Origin: Prevotella sp. | GTDB lineage: Bacteria > Bacteroidota > Bacteroidia > Bacteroidales > Bacteroidaceae | Direction: 5' to 3' | Assembly (NCBI GenBank): GCA_016291915.1 | Contig: JAEEZP010000285.1 | Location: forward strand, 1 to 6,189 | Length of the DNA stretch: 6,189 nt | Shown: positions 1 to 6,108 of the stretch, piece after piece | Layout: every line of letters starts with the position of its first letter | Position numbering within the stretch: the stretch's first letter is position 1 | Notes under the pieces: generated by a model | The model's database searches: none | Told to the model about the DNA's origin: nothing | The model's input: the letters and a program-made list of their open reading frames with translations, nothing else | Program-made: the position numbers and the translations under genes

Positions 1-195
1 GCTGATTGGCATCAATGTCGTGGAAACCTTTGAGGCATCCGGATACTGTGCATCGATCAGGGCCTTGGCATAATCCGACTGGAGCGTAACGATATCCTCA
101 TACCAGGGGATTTCCGGCTCGTCATCTTCAGAACAGGAAGTGAAACCGATGGCGATCATCGGCAAGATCATCCATAACCAGAAATGTCTCTTCAT
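1..195 (-). CDS. Putative surface-exposed lipoprotein, N-terminal part (cut by window edge)
   Basis: This is the first 65 codons of a gene that runs off the left edge; no stop is reached. The product begins MKRHFWLWMILPMIAIGF, a lipoprotein signal peptide with a short basic start and a hydrophobic stretch, ending in the lipobox FTSC with the lipidated Cys at residue 21. The residues after it are Ser-Glu-Asp-Asp-Glu. In Bacteroides, Cys-Ser followed by a run of acidic residues is the known export signal that sends lipoproteins to the outer face of the outer membrane, so a surface location is inferred. The visible mature part (residues 22-65) is acidic and then looks helical, and I recognise no family in it. 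The leader is A/T-rich with no Shine-Dalgarno sequence, as is usual in this phylum. A hairpin lies 33 bp upstream. It may be co-transcribed with the peptide gene before it. The function is unknown. Confidence 0.8.
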   Translation of the reverse strand, partial: MKRHFWLWMILPMIAIGFTSCSEDDEPEIPWYEDIVTLQSDYAKALIDAQYPDASKVSTTLMPIS

Positions 196-227
196 TTATC
201 AATTTGATTTATTAAAGATTGAAATAA

Positions 228-260
228 TGGGGACAGGGCCGATTAACAGACCTGTCCCCA
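228..260 (-). terminator. Hairpin with 10-bp stem, terminator-like or REP-like
   Basis: TGGGGACAGG at 228-237 pairs perfectly with CCTGTCCCCA at 251-260 around a 13-nt loop. Read on the minus strand, the stem is followed by TTATTTCAATCTTT, a fair U-rich tail. It lies 32 bp after the stop of the 60-residue peptide gene, so it could be an intrinsic terminator for the transcripts arriving from the right. The lipoprotein start is only 32 bp further on, which leaves little room for a separate promoter, so it could instead be a leaky terminator or a processing hairpin inside an operon. The GGGGACAGG/CCTGTCCCC arms also resemble dispersed REP-like palindromes. That link is from memory and was not tested. 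Confidence 0.6.
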
Positions 261-292
261 CTTCAGTATCTCGCTATAACACTAATGTTCAA

Positions 293-475
293 TTACTCCT
301 CATCATCCCAGAACTTCTTGGGTTCAGCGGCAGGAGCTTCCTCTTCGTCATCAACGAAGGTACGGCCATTTTTCTTTCCTTCTGCCCATTCTCCTTGTTG
401 TGATGCACCCATCATAGGACTTTCTACTTCTGCATTGACGATGCTCAATACCGGTGCTTTATATTCTTTCTTCAT
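293..475 (-). CDS. Small acidic peptide of the Bacteroidales 'MKKxYxxP' type, function unknown
   Basis: The gene encodes 60 residues starting MKKEYKAPVLSIVNAEVESP. A start at 532 would add 19 residues, but that extension would be read through the GC-rich palindrome. The ATG at 475 has a purine-rich AAAGAAGAGA stretch just upstream and gives the typical N-terminus, so it is preferred. Short orphan proteins with Lys-x-Tyr-x-x-Pro followed by a valine/isoleucine-rich stretch and an acidic, Trp-containing tail are common in Prevotella and Bacteroides, and their role is not established. There is no signal peptide, transmembrane segment or cysteine. Fifteen of the 60 residues are acidic, mostly in the tail, where Phe-x-Asp-Asp-Glu-Glu occurs twice (residues 40-45 and 55-60). 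It sits 100 bp after the 1237-residue gene on the same strand and is followed by a strong hairpin. A peptide precursor or a small regulatory protein are both possible, and neither is supported by a modification or export gene in view. Confidence 0.65.
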   Translation of the reverse strand: MKKEYKAPVLSIVNAEVESPMMGASQQGEWAEGKKNGRTFVDDEEEAPAAEPKKFWDDEE

Positions 476-523
476 TGTAATCTCTTCTTTATTATTAATG
501 AATTTGTATGATCTCACCCTTTC

Positions 524-565
524 ACACCCCACCCCTTGCCTAAGGGGCGGGGGTGGGGGGTAGGG
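524..565. repeat. GC-rich palindromic element A with G-quadruplex motif
   Basis: The core is CCCCTT (532-537), loop GCCT, AAGGGG (542-547). It is extended outward by an imperfect CACCCC against GGGGGTG. The plus strand from 544 to 565 reads as four G-runs (4, 5, 6 and 3 Gs) with loops of 1, 1 and 2 nt, which fits an intramolecular G-quadruplex. Positions 524-552 match the reverse complement of 4374-4402 at 26 of 29 positions, including 17 in a row. It lies 10 bp beyond the stop of the 1237-residue gene and could act as its terminator, although no T-tract follows on the minus strand. Confidence 0.75.
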
Positions 566-575
566 TAATTGATGT

Positions 576-3500
576 TTACTTCACAACCATCTTCACACCG
601 TTGATTACGTAGACACCGGCAGGAATAGCTACGGTACGGGTCTCACCGGCACGAAGGTTGCACTTGTCAACGGTCATACCGTTCACAGCATGGATCGTAA
701 CATCCTTATCAACCTTAGCCAGGATTGTAATCTCACCCTTACCTGGGATGATTGCCAGATCAGCATTCTTCTCTACTTCGTTGATACCTGTGGTGTTGTC
801 TAACTCATCGTTATCACCGAAGACGATATGGAACTTCGTCAACTTAGCACCTGCTGGAGCCGGATAAGTAAAGTATGAGCGGAACGGCAGCACCTTGAGA
901 GACTTACCTGCGCCGAGAGTCCTTGTTGTTACGAACGCATCCTTTGAGAAGTAGAATACTGCAGGACTTGCAGACTTGGCATTTGCAAGCTCCATTCCTT
1001 TATATGTTCCAGTCGGAGTAAATTCGTAAGTTGTACCGTCCACTGTACCATTCTTCGCAGCATCAAACTGCAAACCATTGTTGGCATCATTTAAAATCCA
1101 CGGAGTAGCCACAACCGTTGAACCATTCTCACGGACATTGAAGTTGAAATCACCATTCTGCTTGCCATTCACGGTCACCACATAAGGAGAGTTTGCCTCA
1201 CTCCTTGTTCCAGTGATTGCAGTGAAGTAACCCTTAGCTTCATTGTCATATTCCTCAACCTTAGACAATGCATTGATAGCATTCATCTTGGACATTGTAA
1301 AGGTGCTACCTGTACCGTCTGCATTGGTATGGACTCCATTATTTACTTTAATGGTAAACGGCAGCATCACTGTTGCATTTACTACGTTGCTATAATCCTC
1401 AGCAGGTGTCAGTTTACGGTCGTAATACAAAGTGCGTTGAGCATCCACCTGAATGTCATACGGTGCGAAGAACGGATGACGGTCGGTGATAACAATATCC
1501 TTATTTCCACGGAAGTTCGGGGTAGCTTCATAATCGGAAACGGTGTTATAAGCGAAATTATCAAGGCTAGGCATATTATTGTAAGGCAGATAAACCAATG
1601 CATTCTGGGCAAGACCTGTCTTTATACCACTAACGGTGTTAGTACCATCAGCAACAAGATTCTGAAGGTCATGTGCATCGATATACAGGATCTGATCCTT
1701 ACCGGCAGGTGCATTCGTTTTGCCAACACCATTTTGTATAGCAGTTAAGAGCTGGCTAACAGTTAGATAACCACTATGTTTGCCGTTGTCATCCATTGTC
1801 TCTGTTGTGGTAACATTCAATCCCCACATGGACTTTTTCTGCATATTATCGCTGGCATCCCCATAGAAAGTATCGTTATCATTATAAATCTTTTTCCAAT
1901 TAAGCACGGGATCATAATTCTTCTTATACATGGTAACCTTCATCTCATAGTATGCATAATAGACATGCTGAGTGGCAGTCGTCGGGGCAATGTTATATCT
2001 GGTCTCATCGCCAACAAAGAGATAAGCGGTCTTGGGCTGTTCTGCCTCAATTTCTGTCTGGGTAAAAGAAAATTCTCCGAAGTTGTTTGTTCCATACCTT
2101 GCCACAGAGAATGGATACTCCATAAAATAACTGTTATTTGTAGAAGGTGCCGTTGCGGCATTATTGAACGTATACTTCACCTTCCCAGGATCCTCACATA
2201 CGATCTTTGTGGTATAAGACGCATTACGATGGGCTGTATTATCATAGCGGTCATACACGTCATTGCCATCATAGTTGCCGTAAGTAGATCCTACAAAGTA
2301 GTAGCGAGCGTGCAGTTCAGGATCATTATTGGCTTCATAATAGTCATTGTCACCATACTTACTGTAGAGATCCTCGAAGGTGAACACCGCTTTCCCAGAA
2401 AATGAGGTGGGCACATAGAAATCAAACGCCTTACCACTTACACTGAAGTCACTGGCTGAGAAGTGTTGGGTAAGTCTACCACCATTGCCGCCCTCTTCAG
2501 AACATACAATATTGAGACTTTCGATATAGGGGTCAAGAGCCTGTACAACCAGATTGCCTTTGATACGTCCTTTACCGATAATACCAAACTTTACGGCATC
2601 GTTATTAAAGCCGTCCTCTGGATAAATTGTCAAACTACCCTTGGTTCCATTTACAGTTTCTCTTCTTAACTCATTTTCTCCAGTCTTGTCATAGAGGATC
2701 AATGTGAATTCAGGAAGTACCGTACCATCACCACCAGAAGATGGGGAGATTTCTACATAGGTGGAGATATGGTCTTCATCCTCGGTGATAATAGCTTTTC
2801 TGGTGACTTCAGTTGCTGTTTCTCCTGTTTCCTCATTAGTAATTGTCCGCTCTTCTTTCAGCCAACCAATATATTTACTTTCGTCATTCTTCAAGCATAT
2901 CTTATCTCCAACAATCTTGAACGTACCCACATTTGCTGCCGGTTTGGTAGTAGTAACAACAATGTCAGTGCCGTTGACTTGGAGATAGTGACCCTCAAAA
3001 TAGATATACCCATCTTTATCGATTCTCCATTCGGTTTGATATGTCCAGTTATATTGACCATTGAAGTAGTTCAAACCATAATCACTTCCACCCTCATATC
3101 CATCATCATAATCATGGAATATAATCTTGCCTACTGCCGGTACGTATGTACCACCCTCATAGTCGAACGTTGCGCCAACGATACGATAGCCGATAGGATT
3201 CTTGTTGGTTGAATTGTTGCCATTCTTCGATTCTACCCAAACAGGAGTCTCAATATAGTAAATACCGAAATCCTTTCCATTTACCTGTGATTTATTCTTA
3301 TGCTTTGAAGCATCCAATTCAAAGAAGTCTCCCGATGAAGAAATGGATCCTCCATTATCATATTTTACCATAAGACCGGAAGTTCCGTCAAATCCATTAT
3401 CAGAAACTTGTTGTGTTGAATTATCTTCATATAAGGTAAGATTGGCATTGAGGTCATGAATATCACCATTGTAGCTGATACGGTTAACATAATTCCAACC

Positions 3501-4289
3501 ACTACCTTGACTGCGGTATTGAAGTCGTCCATAGTCCATCTTGCTGGTGGCGAAGGAGATATCAACAGCAGTCATACCACTCACTGACGTGGTGGATGTT
3601 ATAGGCAAGTAATCTGCCTCAGCGGTAAAGTAAAGTTCAAATTCATCTAACTGGATGTAGGCACGACCATATCTTTTCCCATTACTTAAACAGAAATACA
3701 GCACATTGTCCATCTCCGTTTTATCTTCGCGAGAGATCGTATATTGTTCGTGGTCACTTTGAGCAATATCCTCTTTAACAGTTCCCTCTACTGTCGAGAA
3801 CGCAAATGTTTTATTAGTCTCACCGAAGGTTATATCGCCACTTCCATTATCGGAAGAACTACCTCCATTTGGCTGATTTATCCTATGGAACTTGATTCTA
3901 TAACCCGTAAAACGATATCCCTTAGGTAGAGCTACAGTAATGTAGGTGTCCATATTCTTACCTTTGCCAAATTGAAGGTAATTTTTAGCATTGGTTCCTG
4001 TATTAGAAGTTTTAAAGATATCATTTGCAGGATTCTGCAATTGACCATTGGCATTAACACTTGAATTGTTATCACTGTCACCCGTTGTGATAGTTAATGA
4101 TAATTGCTCATGTTTCCAAGTGGCAAAGCCGTTCCATCCGTAGAACGTGTCAGTAGCTCCTTCAACTTTTTTGGCAGGCAACGTACTTCCGTTGTCAGGC
4201 CGTACGGTCACATTCTGTGCAAACGCATTGCTCACTCCCATCACTAAGAGGGCGAGCATCATAAAAAGTTTTGCTTTTTTCATTTTCAT
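576..4289 (-). CDS. Large secreted beta-rich protein with C-terminal sorting-like domain
   Basis: The gene encodes 1237 residues. Residues 1-24 form a clear Sec signal peptide (MKMKKAKLF, hydrophobic core, cut after Ala-Phe-Ala before Gln25). The ATGs at 4289 and 4283 are both possible starts, and the first is used. Residues 25-225 look like a beta-sandwich, and 340-475 are rich in Gly, Tyr and Asn. About 865-985 resembles a module I recall from other large Prevotella secreted proteins, with NALVYLPYNNMP at 896-907, DIVITDRHPFFAPYDI at 931-946, then a Tyr/Arg-rich strand and VMLPFTI at 974-980. The last 70 residues, with GEITILAKVDKDVTIHAVNG and ending IPAGVYVINGVKMVVK, resemble a type IX secretion C-terminal domain or a related Bacteroidales terminal domain, so secretion or surface attachment is inferred. 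I see no catalytic motif. It is rich in Asn, Asp, Gly, Thr and Tyr and has few cysteines. No consensus promoter is seen in its leader. Its job is unknown; binding or adhesion is only a guess. Confidence 0.85.
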   Translation of the reverse strand: MKMKKAKLFMMLALLVMGVSNAFAQNVTVRPDNGSTLPAKKVEGATDTFYGWNGFATWKHEQLSLTITTGDSDNNSSVNANGQLQNPANDIFKTSNTGTNAKNYLQFGKGKNMDTYITVALPKGYRFTGYRIKFHRINQPNGGSSSDNGSGDITFGETNKTFAFSTVEGTVKEDIAQSDHEQYTISREDKTEMDNVLYFCLSNGKRYGRAYIQLDEFELYFTAEADYLPITSTTSVSGMTAVDISFATSKMDYGRLQYRSQGSGWNYVNRISYNGDIHDLNANLTLYEDNSTQQVSDNGFDGTSGLMVKYDNGGSISSSGDFFELDASKHKNKSQVNGKDFGIYYIETPVWVESKNGNNSTNKNPIGYRIVGATFDYEGGTYVPAVGKIIFHDYDDGYEGGSDYGLNYFNGQYNWTYQTEWRIDKDGYIYFEGHYLQVNGTDIVVTTTKPAANVGTFKIVGDKICLKNDESKYIGWLKEERTITNEETGETATEVTRKAIITEDEDHISTYVEISPSSGGDGTVLPEFTLILYDKTGENELRRETVNGTKGSLTIYPEDGFNNDAVKFGIIGKGRIKGNLVVQALDPYIESLNIVCSEEGGNGGRLTQHFSASDFSVSGKAFDFYVPTSFSGKAVFTFEDLYSKYGDNDYYEANNDPELHARYYFVGSTYGNYDGNDVYDRYDNTAHRNASYTTKIVCEDPGKVKYTFNNAATAPSTNNSYFMEYPFSVARYGTNNFGEFSFTQTEIEAEQPKTAYLFVGDETRYNIAPTTATQHVYYAYYEMKVTMYKKNYDPVLNWKKIYNDNDTFYGDASDNMQKKSMWGLNVTTTETMDDNGKHSGYLTVSQLLTAIQNGVGKTNAPAGKDQILYIDAHDLQNLVADGTNTVSGIKTGLAQNALVYLPYNNMPSLDNFAYNTVSDYEATPNFRGNKDIVITDRHPFFAPYDIQVDAQRTLYYDRKLTPAEDYSNVVNATVMLPFTIKVNNGVHTNADGTGSTFTMSKMNAINALSKVEEYDNEAKGYFTAITGTRSEANSPYVVTVNGKQNGDFNFNVRENGSTVVATPWILNDANNGLQFDAAKNGTVDGTTYEFTPTGTYKGMELANAKSASPAVFYFSKDAFVTTRTLGAGKSLKVLPFRSYFTYPAPAGAKLTKFHIVFGDNDELDNTTGINEVEKNADLAIIPGKGEITILAKVDKDVTIHAVNGMTVDKCNLRAGETRTVAIPAGVYVINGVKMVVK

Positions 4290-4361
4290 TTGTTTTATTT
4301 GTTAATATTGTTATTGTCGTTAAAACGTTTTGATTTAAATAGTTATTGGGAAGGGTTTTAA

Positions 4362-4402
4362 CCCCGTCCCCGTCCCCGCCCCTTAGGCAATTGGCGGGGT
4401 GT
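4362..4402. repeat. GC-rich palindromic element B with G-quadruplex motif
   Basis: The plus strand has four runs of CCCC separated by GT, GT and G (4362-4382), so the minus strand carries four GGGG runs with loops of 1, 2 and 2 nt, a strong quadruplex motif. Overlapping it, CCCCGCC (4374-4380) pairs perfectly with GGCGGGG (4393-4399) around a 12-nt loop. Positions 4374-4402 are an inverted copy of 524-552 at 26 of 29 positions. It lies 73 bp upstream of the 1237-residue gene. If that gene's promoter is farther upstream, the element is part of the mRNA leader and could affect translation or transcript ends. Confidence 0.75.
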
Positions 4403-4554
4403 TTGTCTTATCTCCGCGGCCTTATCTCTTGTGTAAAGAGCAGGAAAAACTCCGGGGCCAATGGCTAAGCCATCCTTTTATTAAAGTTATTTAACTCTTC
4501 GTGCTTGATTAAAAACTATATATACACCTTGGATTTAATTCCTCTTTTACGCCC

Positions 4555-4577
4555 CTTTAGGAAATGTTTTCCTAAAG
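4555..4577. other. Perfect 10-bp inverted repeat with 3-nt loop
   Basis: CTTTAGGAAA (4555-4564) and TTTCCTAAAG (4568-4577) are exact reverse complements separated by TGT. On the plus strand it is followed by TTTATAG, a poor T-tract, and no gene ends just before it on that strand, so termination is not an obvious role. Its place in the middle of a divergent spacer would also suit an operator or a dispersed palindrome. The sequence does not decide between these. Confidence 0.6.
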
Positions 4578-4962
4578 TTTATAGATAAAGGGAGGTGTTT
4601 TAAGAAGATTTAGGTCAGAATATTTGACAATCTATCAATACGAATAGGGAAATATTATCGACAATATTTTGTATTTTGTATTTGTTAAGTAAATTCGTTT
4701 GTGAAAATATCGTACAAAAATGCATAAGTGTATTGTGTCGTATGTCTCCAAGAACCATAAAATATATGGGGCACACCTTCAGTGTACATATTCATTGTTG
4801 CTACATTCTGCCTAGCGTCATAAACCAACATATTATTATTTCAGTCCATCTGACCAAAAAGTTATATACTGTGATGCGACAGGAGACATTGTTTATGGCA
4901 GTTTTATCATTCTCGGGTTGAAACGGTAGAAGGTCTTTAGTCATAAAAAAATCTTCTTTTCT

Positions 4963-4993
4963 TTTGCTTTTCTCTTATTTATCTGTATATTTG
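4963..4993 (+). promoter_or_regulatory. Bacteroidetes-type housekeeping promoter for the GH43 gene
   Basis: TTTG at 4963-4966 serves as the -33 box and TATATTTG at 4986-4993 is an exact match to the -7 consensus TAnnTTTG. The 19-bp spacing is within the usual range for the Bacteroidetes primary sigma factor. Transcription would start near 4998-5000. That leaves only about 8-10 nt before the ATG at 5008 but about 20 nt before the ATG at 5020, which helps to choose the start of the enzyme gene. Confidence 0.75.
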
Positions 4994-5019
4994 CAATCAT
5001 ACAATAAATGAAAGAAGTT

Positions 5020-6048
5020 ATGAAGAAATTGTTTTTTCTCCTTATCACCATGTGCGTCTTCTCCTTGCCGACGATGGCTACGGACCAGGGCGCTGATGAT
5101 GTAAAAGCCAATGATAATGGCAAGATGGTATATATGTTCACTGGTCATCGTGAACCGGCTCTCGACGGATTGCACCTGATGTATAGCTATGACGGTTATC
5201 ACTGGAAGGATATTCCGGGATCGATATTACTGCCGAAGATTGGCAATAACAACCCATACTATGTGCGTGAGAGGAAAGACTTCGAGTTGGGGAAATACTA
5301 TCCGCAGCCGATGATGCGTGACCCTTGTATCCTGCAGGGCCCTGACGGCACTTTCCATCTGGTGTGGACCTTGGCATGGGCAGGAGAAAAAGCCTTCGGC
5401 TATTCTTCTTCGAAGGATCTCATTCATTGGACACCGCAGAGGAAGATTCCTGTGATGACCGACTCTCTGACATATAATGTGTGGGCGCCGGAATTGTTTT
5501 ATGATGATGAACAAGAGCAGTTCCTGATTATCTGGTCGTCGGGCATCCCACGCAACAAATATACTGATGCTGATCGATTGGGGCAGAACGGCAGTCATCG
5601 TATGTACTATACTACGACCCGGGATTTCCAGACCTTTGCCCCTACCAAACCGTATCATGATCCGGGCTTTAACAGCATCGACGGTTATCTGCTCAAACGC
5701 GCCAAGAATGATTATGTGTTTATCTTGAAGGACAACCGCAAACCGGGTTACAGCGATCTGTTCTGCGTATTCGGCAAGTCACCCTACGGACCTTTTGAGA
5801 ATCCGTCGGAGAAGTTTGCACCCACCTATTCCGAGGGTGCCTGCTGCTTTAAGGTCGGCGATGAATATCTGATCTATTTCGATGTCTATCGCGAGGCTCG
5901 CTACGGGGCTGTGTCCACAAAGGATTTCAGAACGTTCACCCCTATCGATGATAAAGTAAGTGTGCCCAAAGGGCAGAAGCACGGCACTGTGTTCCAAGTG
6001 CCGGAGCAGATCTTAAAGGATCTTCTCAAAGCGAGGAGGAAGAAATAG
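5020..6048 (+). CDS. Secreted glycoside hydrolase family 43-type beta-propeller enzyme
   Basis: The gene encodes 342 residues from 5020; an in-frame ATG at 5008 would add MKEV. The later start is preferred because it gives a classic signal peptide (MKKLFFLLITMCVFSLPTMA, cut after residue 20), has AAAGAAG just upstream, and leaves a workable leader after the promoter. No lipobox is present, so a periplasmic or secreted enzyme is inferred. The body has the repeating blade pattern of GH43 propellers (LHLMYSYDGYHW, AFGYSSSKDLIHW, RMYYTTTRDFQTF, YGAVSTKDFRTF). The likely catalytic set is Asp101 in RDP (general base), Asp221 in NSIDGY (pKa modulator) and Glu272 in YSEG (general acid). Trp155-Ala-Pro-Glu158 and His321 in KHGT are also typical. 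The length fits a single catalytic domain with no accessory carbohydrate-binding module. GH43 enzymes release arabinose, xylose or galactose from glycans; which applies here cannot be read from the sequence. It is transcribed alone in this window and ends in TAG. Confidence 0.9.
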   Translation: MKKLFFLLITMCVFSLPTMATDQGADDVKANDNGKMVYMFTGHREPALDGLHLMYSYDGYHWKDIPGSILLPKIGNNNPYYVRERKDFELGKYYPQPMMRDPCILQGPDGTFHLVWTLAWAGEKAFGYSSSKDLIHWTPQRKIPVMTDSLTYNVWAPELFYDDEQEQFLIIWSSGIPRNKYTDADRLGQNGSHRMYYTTTRDFQTFAPTKPYHDPGFNSIDGYLLKRAKNDYVFILKDNRKPGYSDLFCVFGKSPYGPFENPSEKFAPTYSEGACCFKVGDEYLIYFDVYREARYGAVSTKDFRTFTPIDDKVSVPKGQKHGTVFQVPEQILKDLLKARRKK

Positions 6049-6075
6049 TGTTCCCCTATCGTCCCTTTGTGTTCT

Positions 6076-6097
6076 TCTCTCTGTTTCGGCAGAGAGC
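6076..6097 (+). terminator. UUCG-capped hairpin after the GH43 gene
   Basis: CTCTCTG (6077-6083) pairs perfectly with CAGAGAG (6090-6096). A T-G wobble at 6084/6089 closes a TTCG tetraloop, which is exceptionally stable in RNA. It starts 28 nt after the stop codon at 6048, so it is a good candidate for transcript ending or 3'-end protection. There is no T-tract after it (CAATTCACAACC), so efficient intrinsic termination is not certain. Confidence 0.65.
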
Positions 6098-6108
6098 AAT
6101 TCACAACC

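Larger units (their letters stand above)
4290..5007. other. Divergent intergenic region without a convincing gene
   Basis: This region, extending to 5019 if the enzyme starts at its second ATG, separates the minus-strand 1237-residue gene from the plus-strand GH43 gene and should hold both promoters. Only the plus-strand one matches the consensus. It is AT-rich apart from element B at 4362-4402. Visible structure: a 10-bp palindrome AAAACGTTTT (4322-4331) in the leader of the large gene; a weak hairpin ATGGC-TAA-GCCAT (4461-4473) followed by CCTTTTATT on the plus strand; a perfect dyad at 4555-4577; an AT-rich dyad at 4650-4669; a TATTTTG tandem at 4665-4684; and a pyrimidine-rich run at 4951-4979. 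An 81-codon open frame at 4676-4921 has no start signal or recognisable sequence and was not called. I recognise no riboswitch or tRNA. Confidence 0.7.

Noticed and set aside
476..532. N-terminal extension of the 60-residue peptide
   Set aside because: The extra 19 codons run into the palindromic element, while the ATG at 475 has a better upstream signal and gives the usual MKKEYKAP start.
285..563. 92-codon plus-strand frame over the small peptide gene
   Set aside because: It is antisense to the peptide and ends by reading through the GC-rich palindrome as poly-Gly, so it is not protein-like.
1776..2405. 209-codon open frame antisense to the 1237-residue gene
   Set aside because: It is a shadow of the real minus-strand frame. 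Its Ile/Val/Cys-rich product is the typical reverse-complement reading of a Asn/Asp/Tyr-rich protein.
2769..3212. 147-codon plus-strand frame inside the same gene
   Set aside because: It is a shadow frame with no independent start signal, and the opposite strand has a signal peptide and clear protein-like content.
4362..4382. CCCCGT tandem repeats as a possible CRISPR or microsatellite locus
   Set aside because: There are only two short units with no spacers. They are better explained as part of the GC-rich palindromic element.
4742..4889. 8-bp inverted pair ATGTCTCC / GGAGACAT, about 130 bp apart
   Set aside because: A pair this short over this distance is expected by chance, and nothing lies between them that suggests an element.
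4676..4921. Open frame of 81 codons on the plus strand in the divergent spacer
   Set aside because: There is no purine-rich start signal or recognisable motif, the composition is unlike the neighbours, and the length is within chance for AT-rich DNA.
5008..6048. The enzyme gene as part of a polysaccharide utilisation locus
   Set aside because: No SusC, SusD, sensor or second carbohydrate-active enzyme is in the window, so this cannot be claimed.
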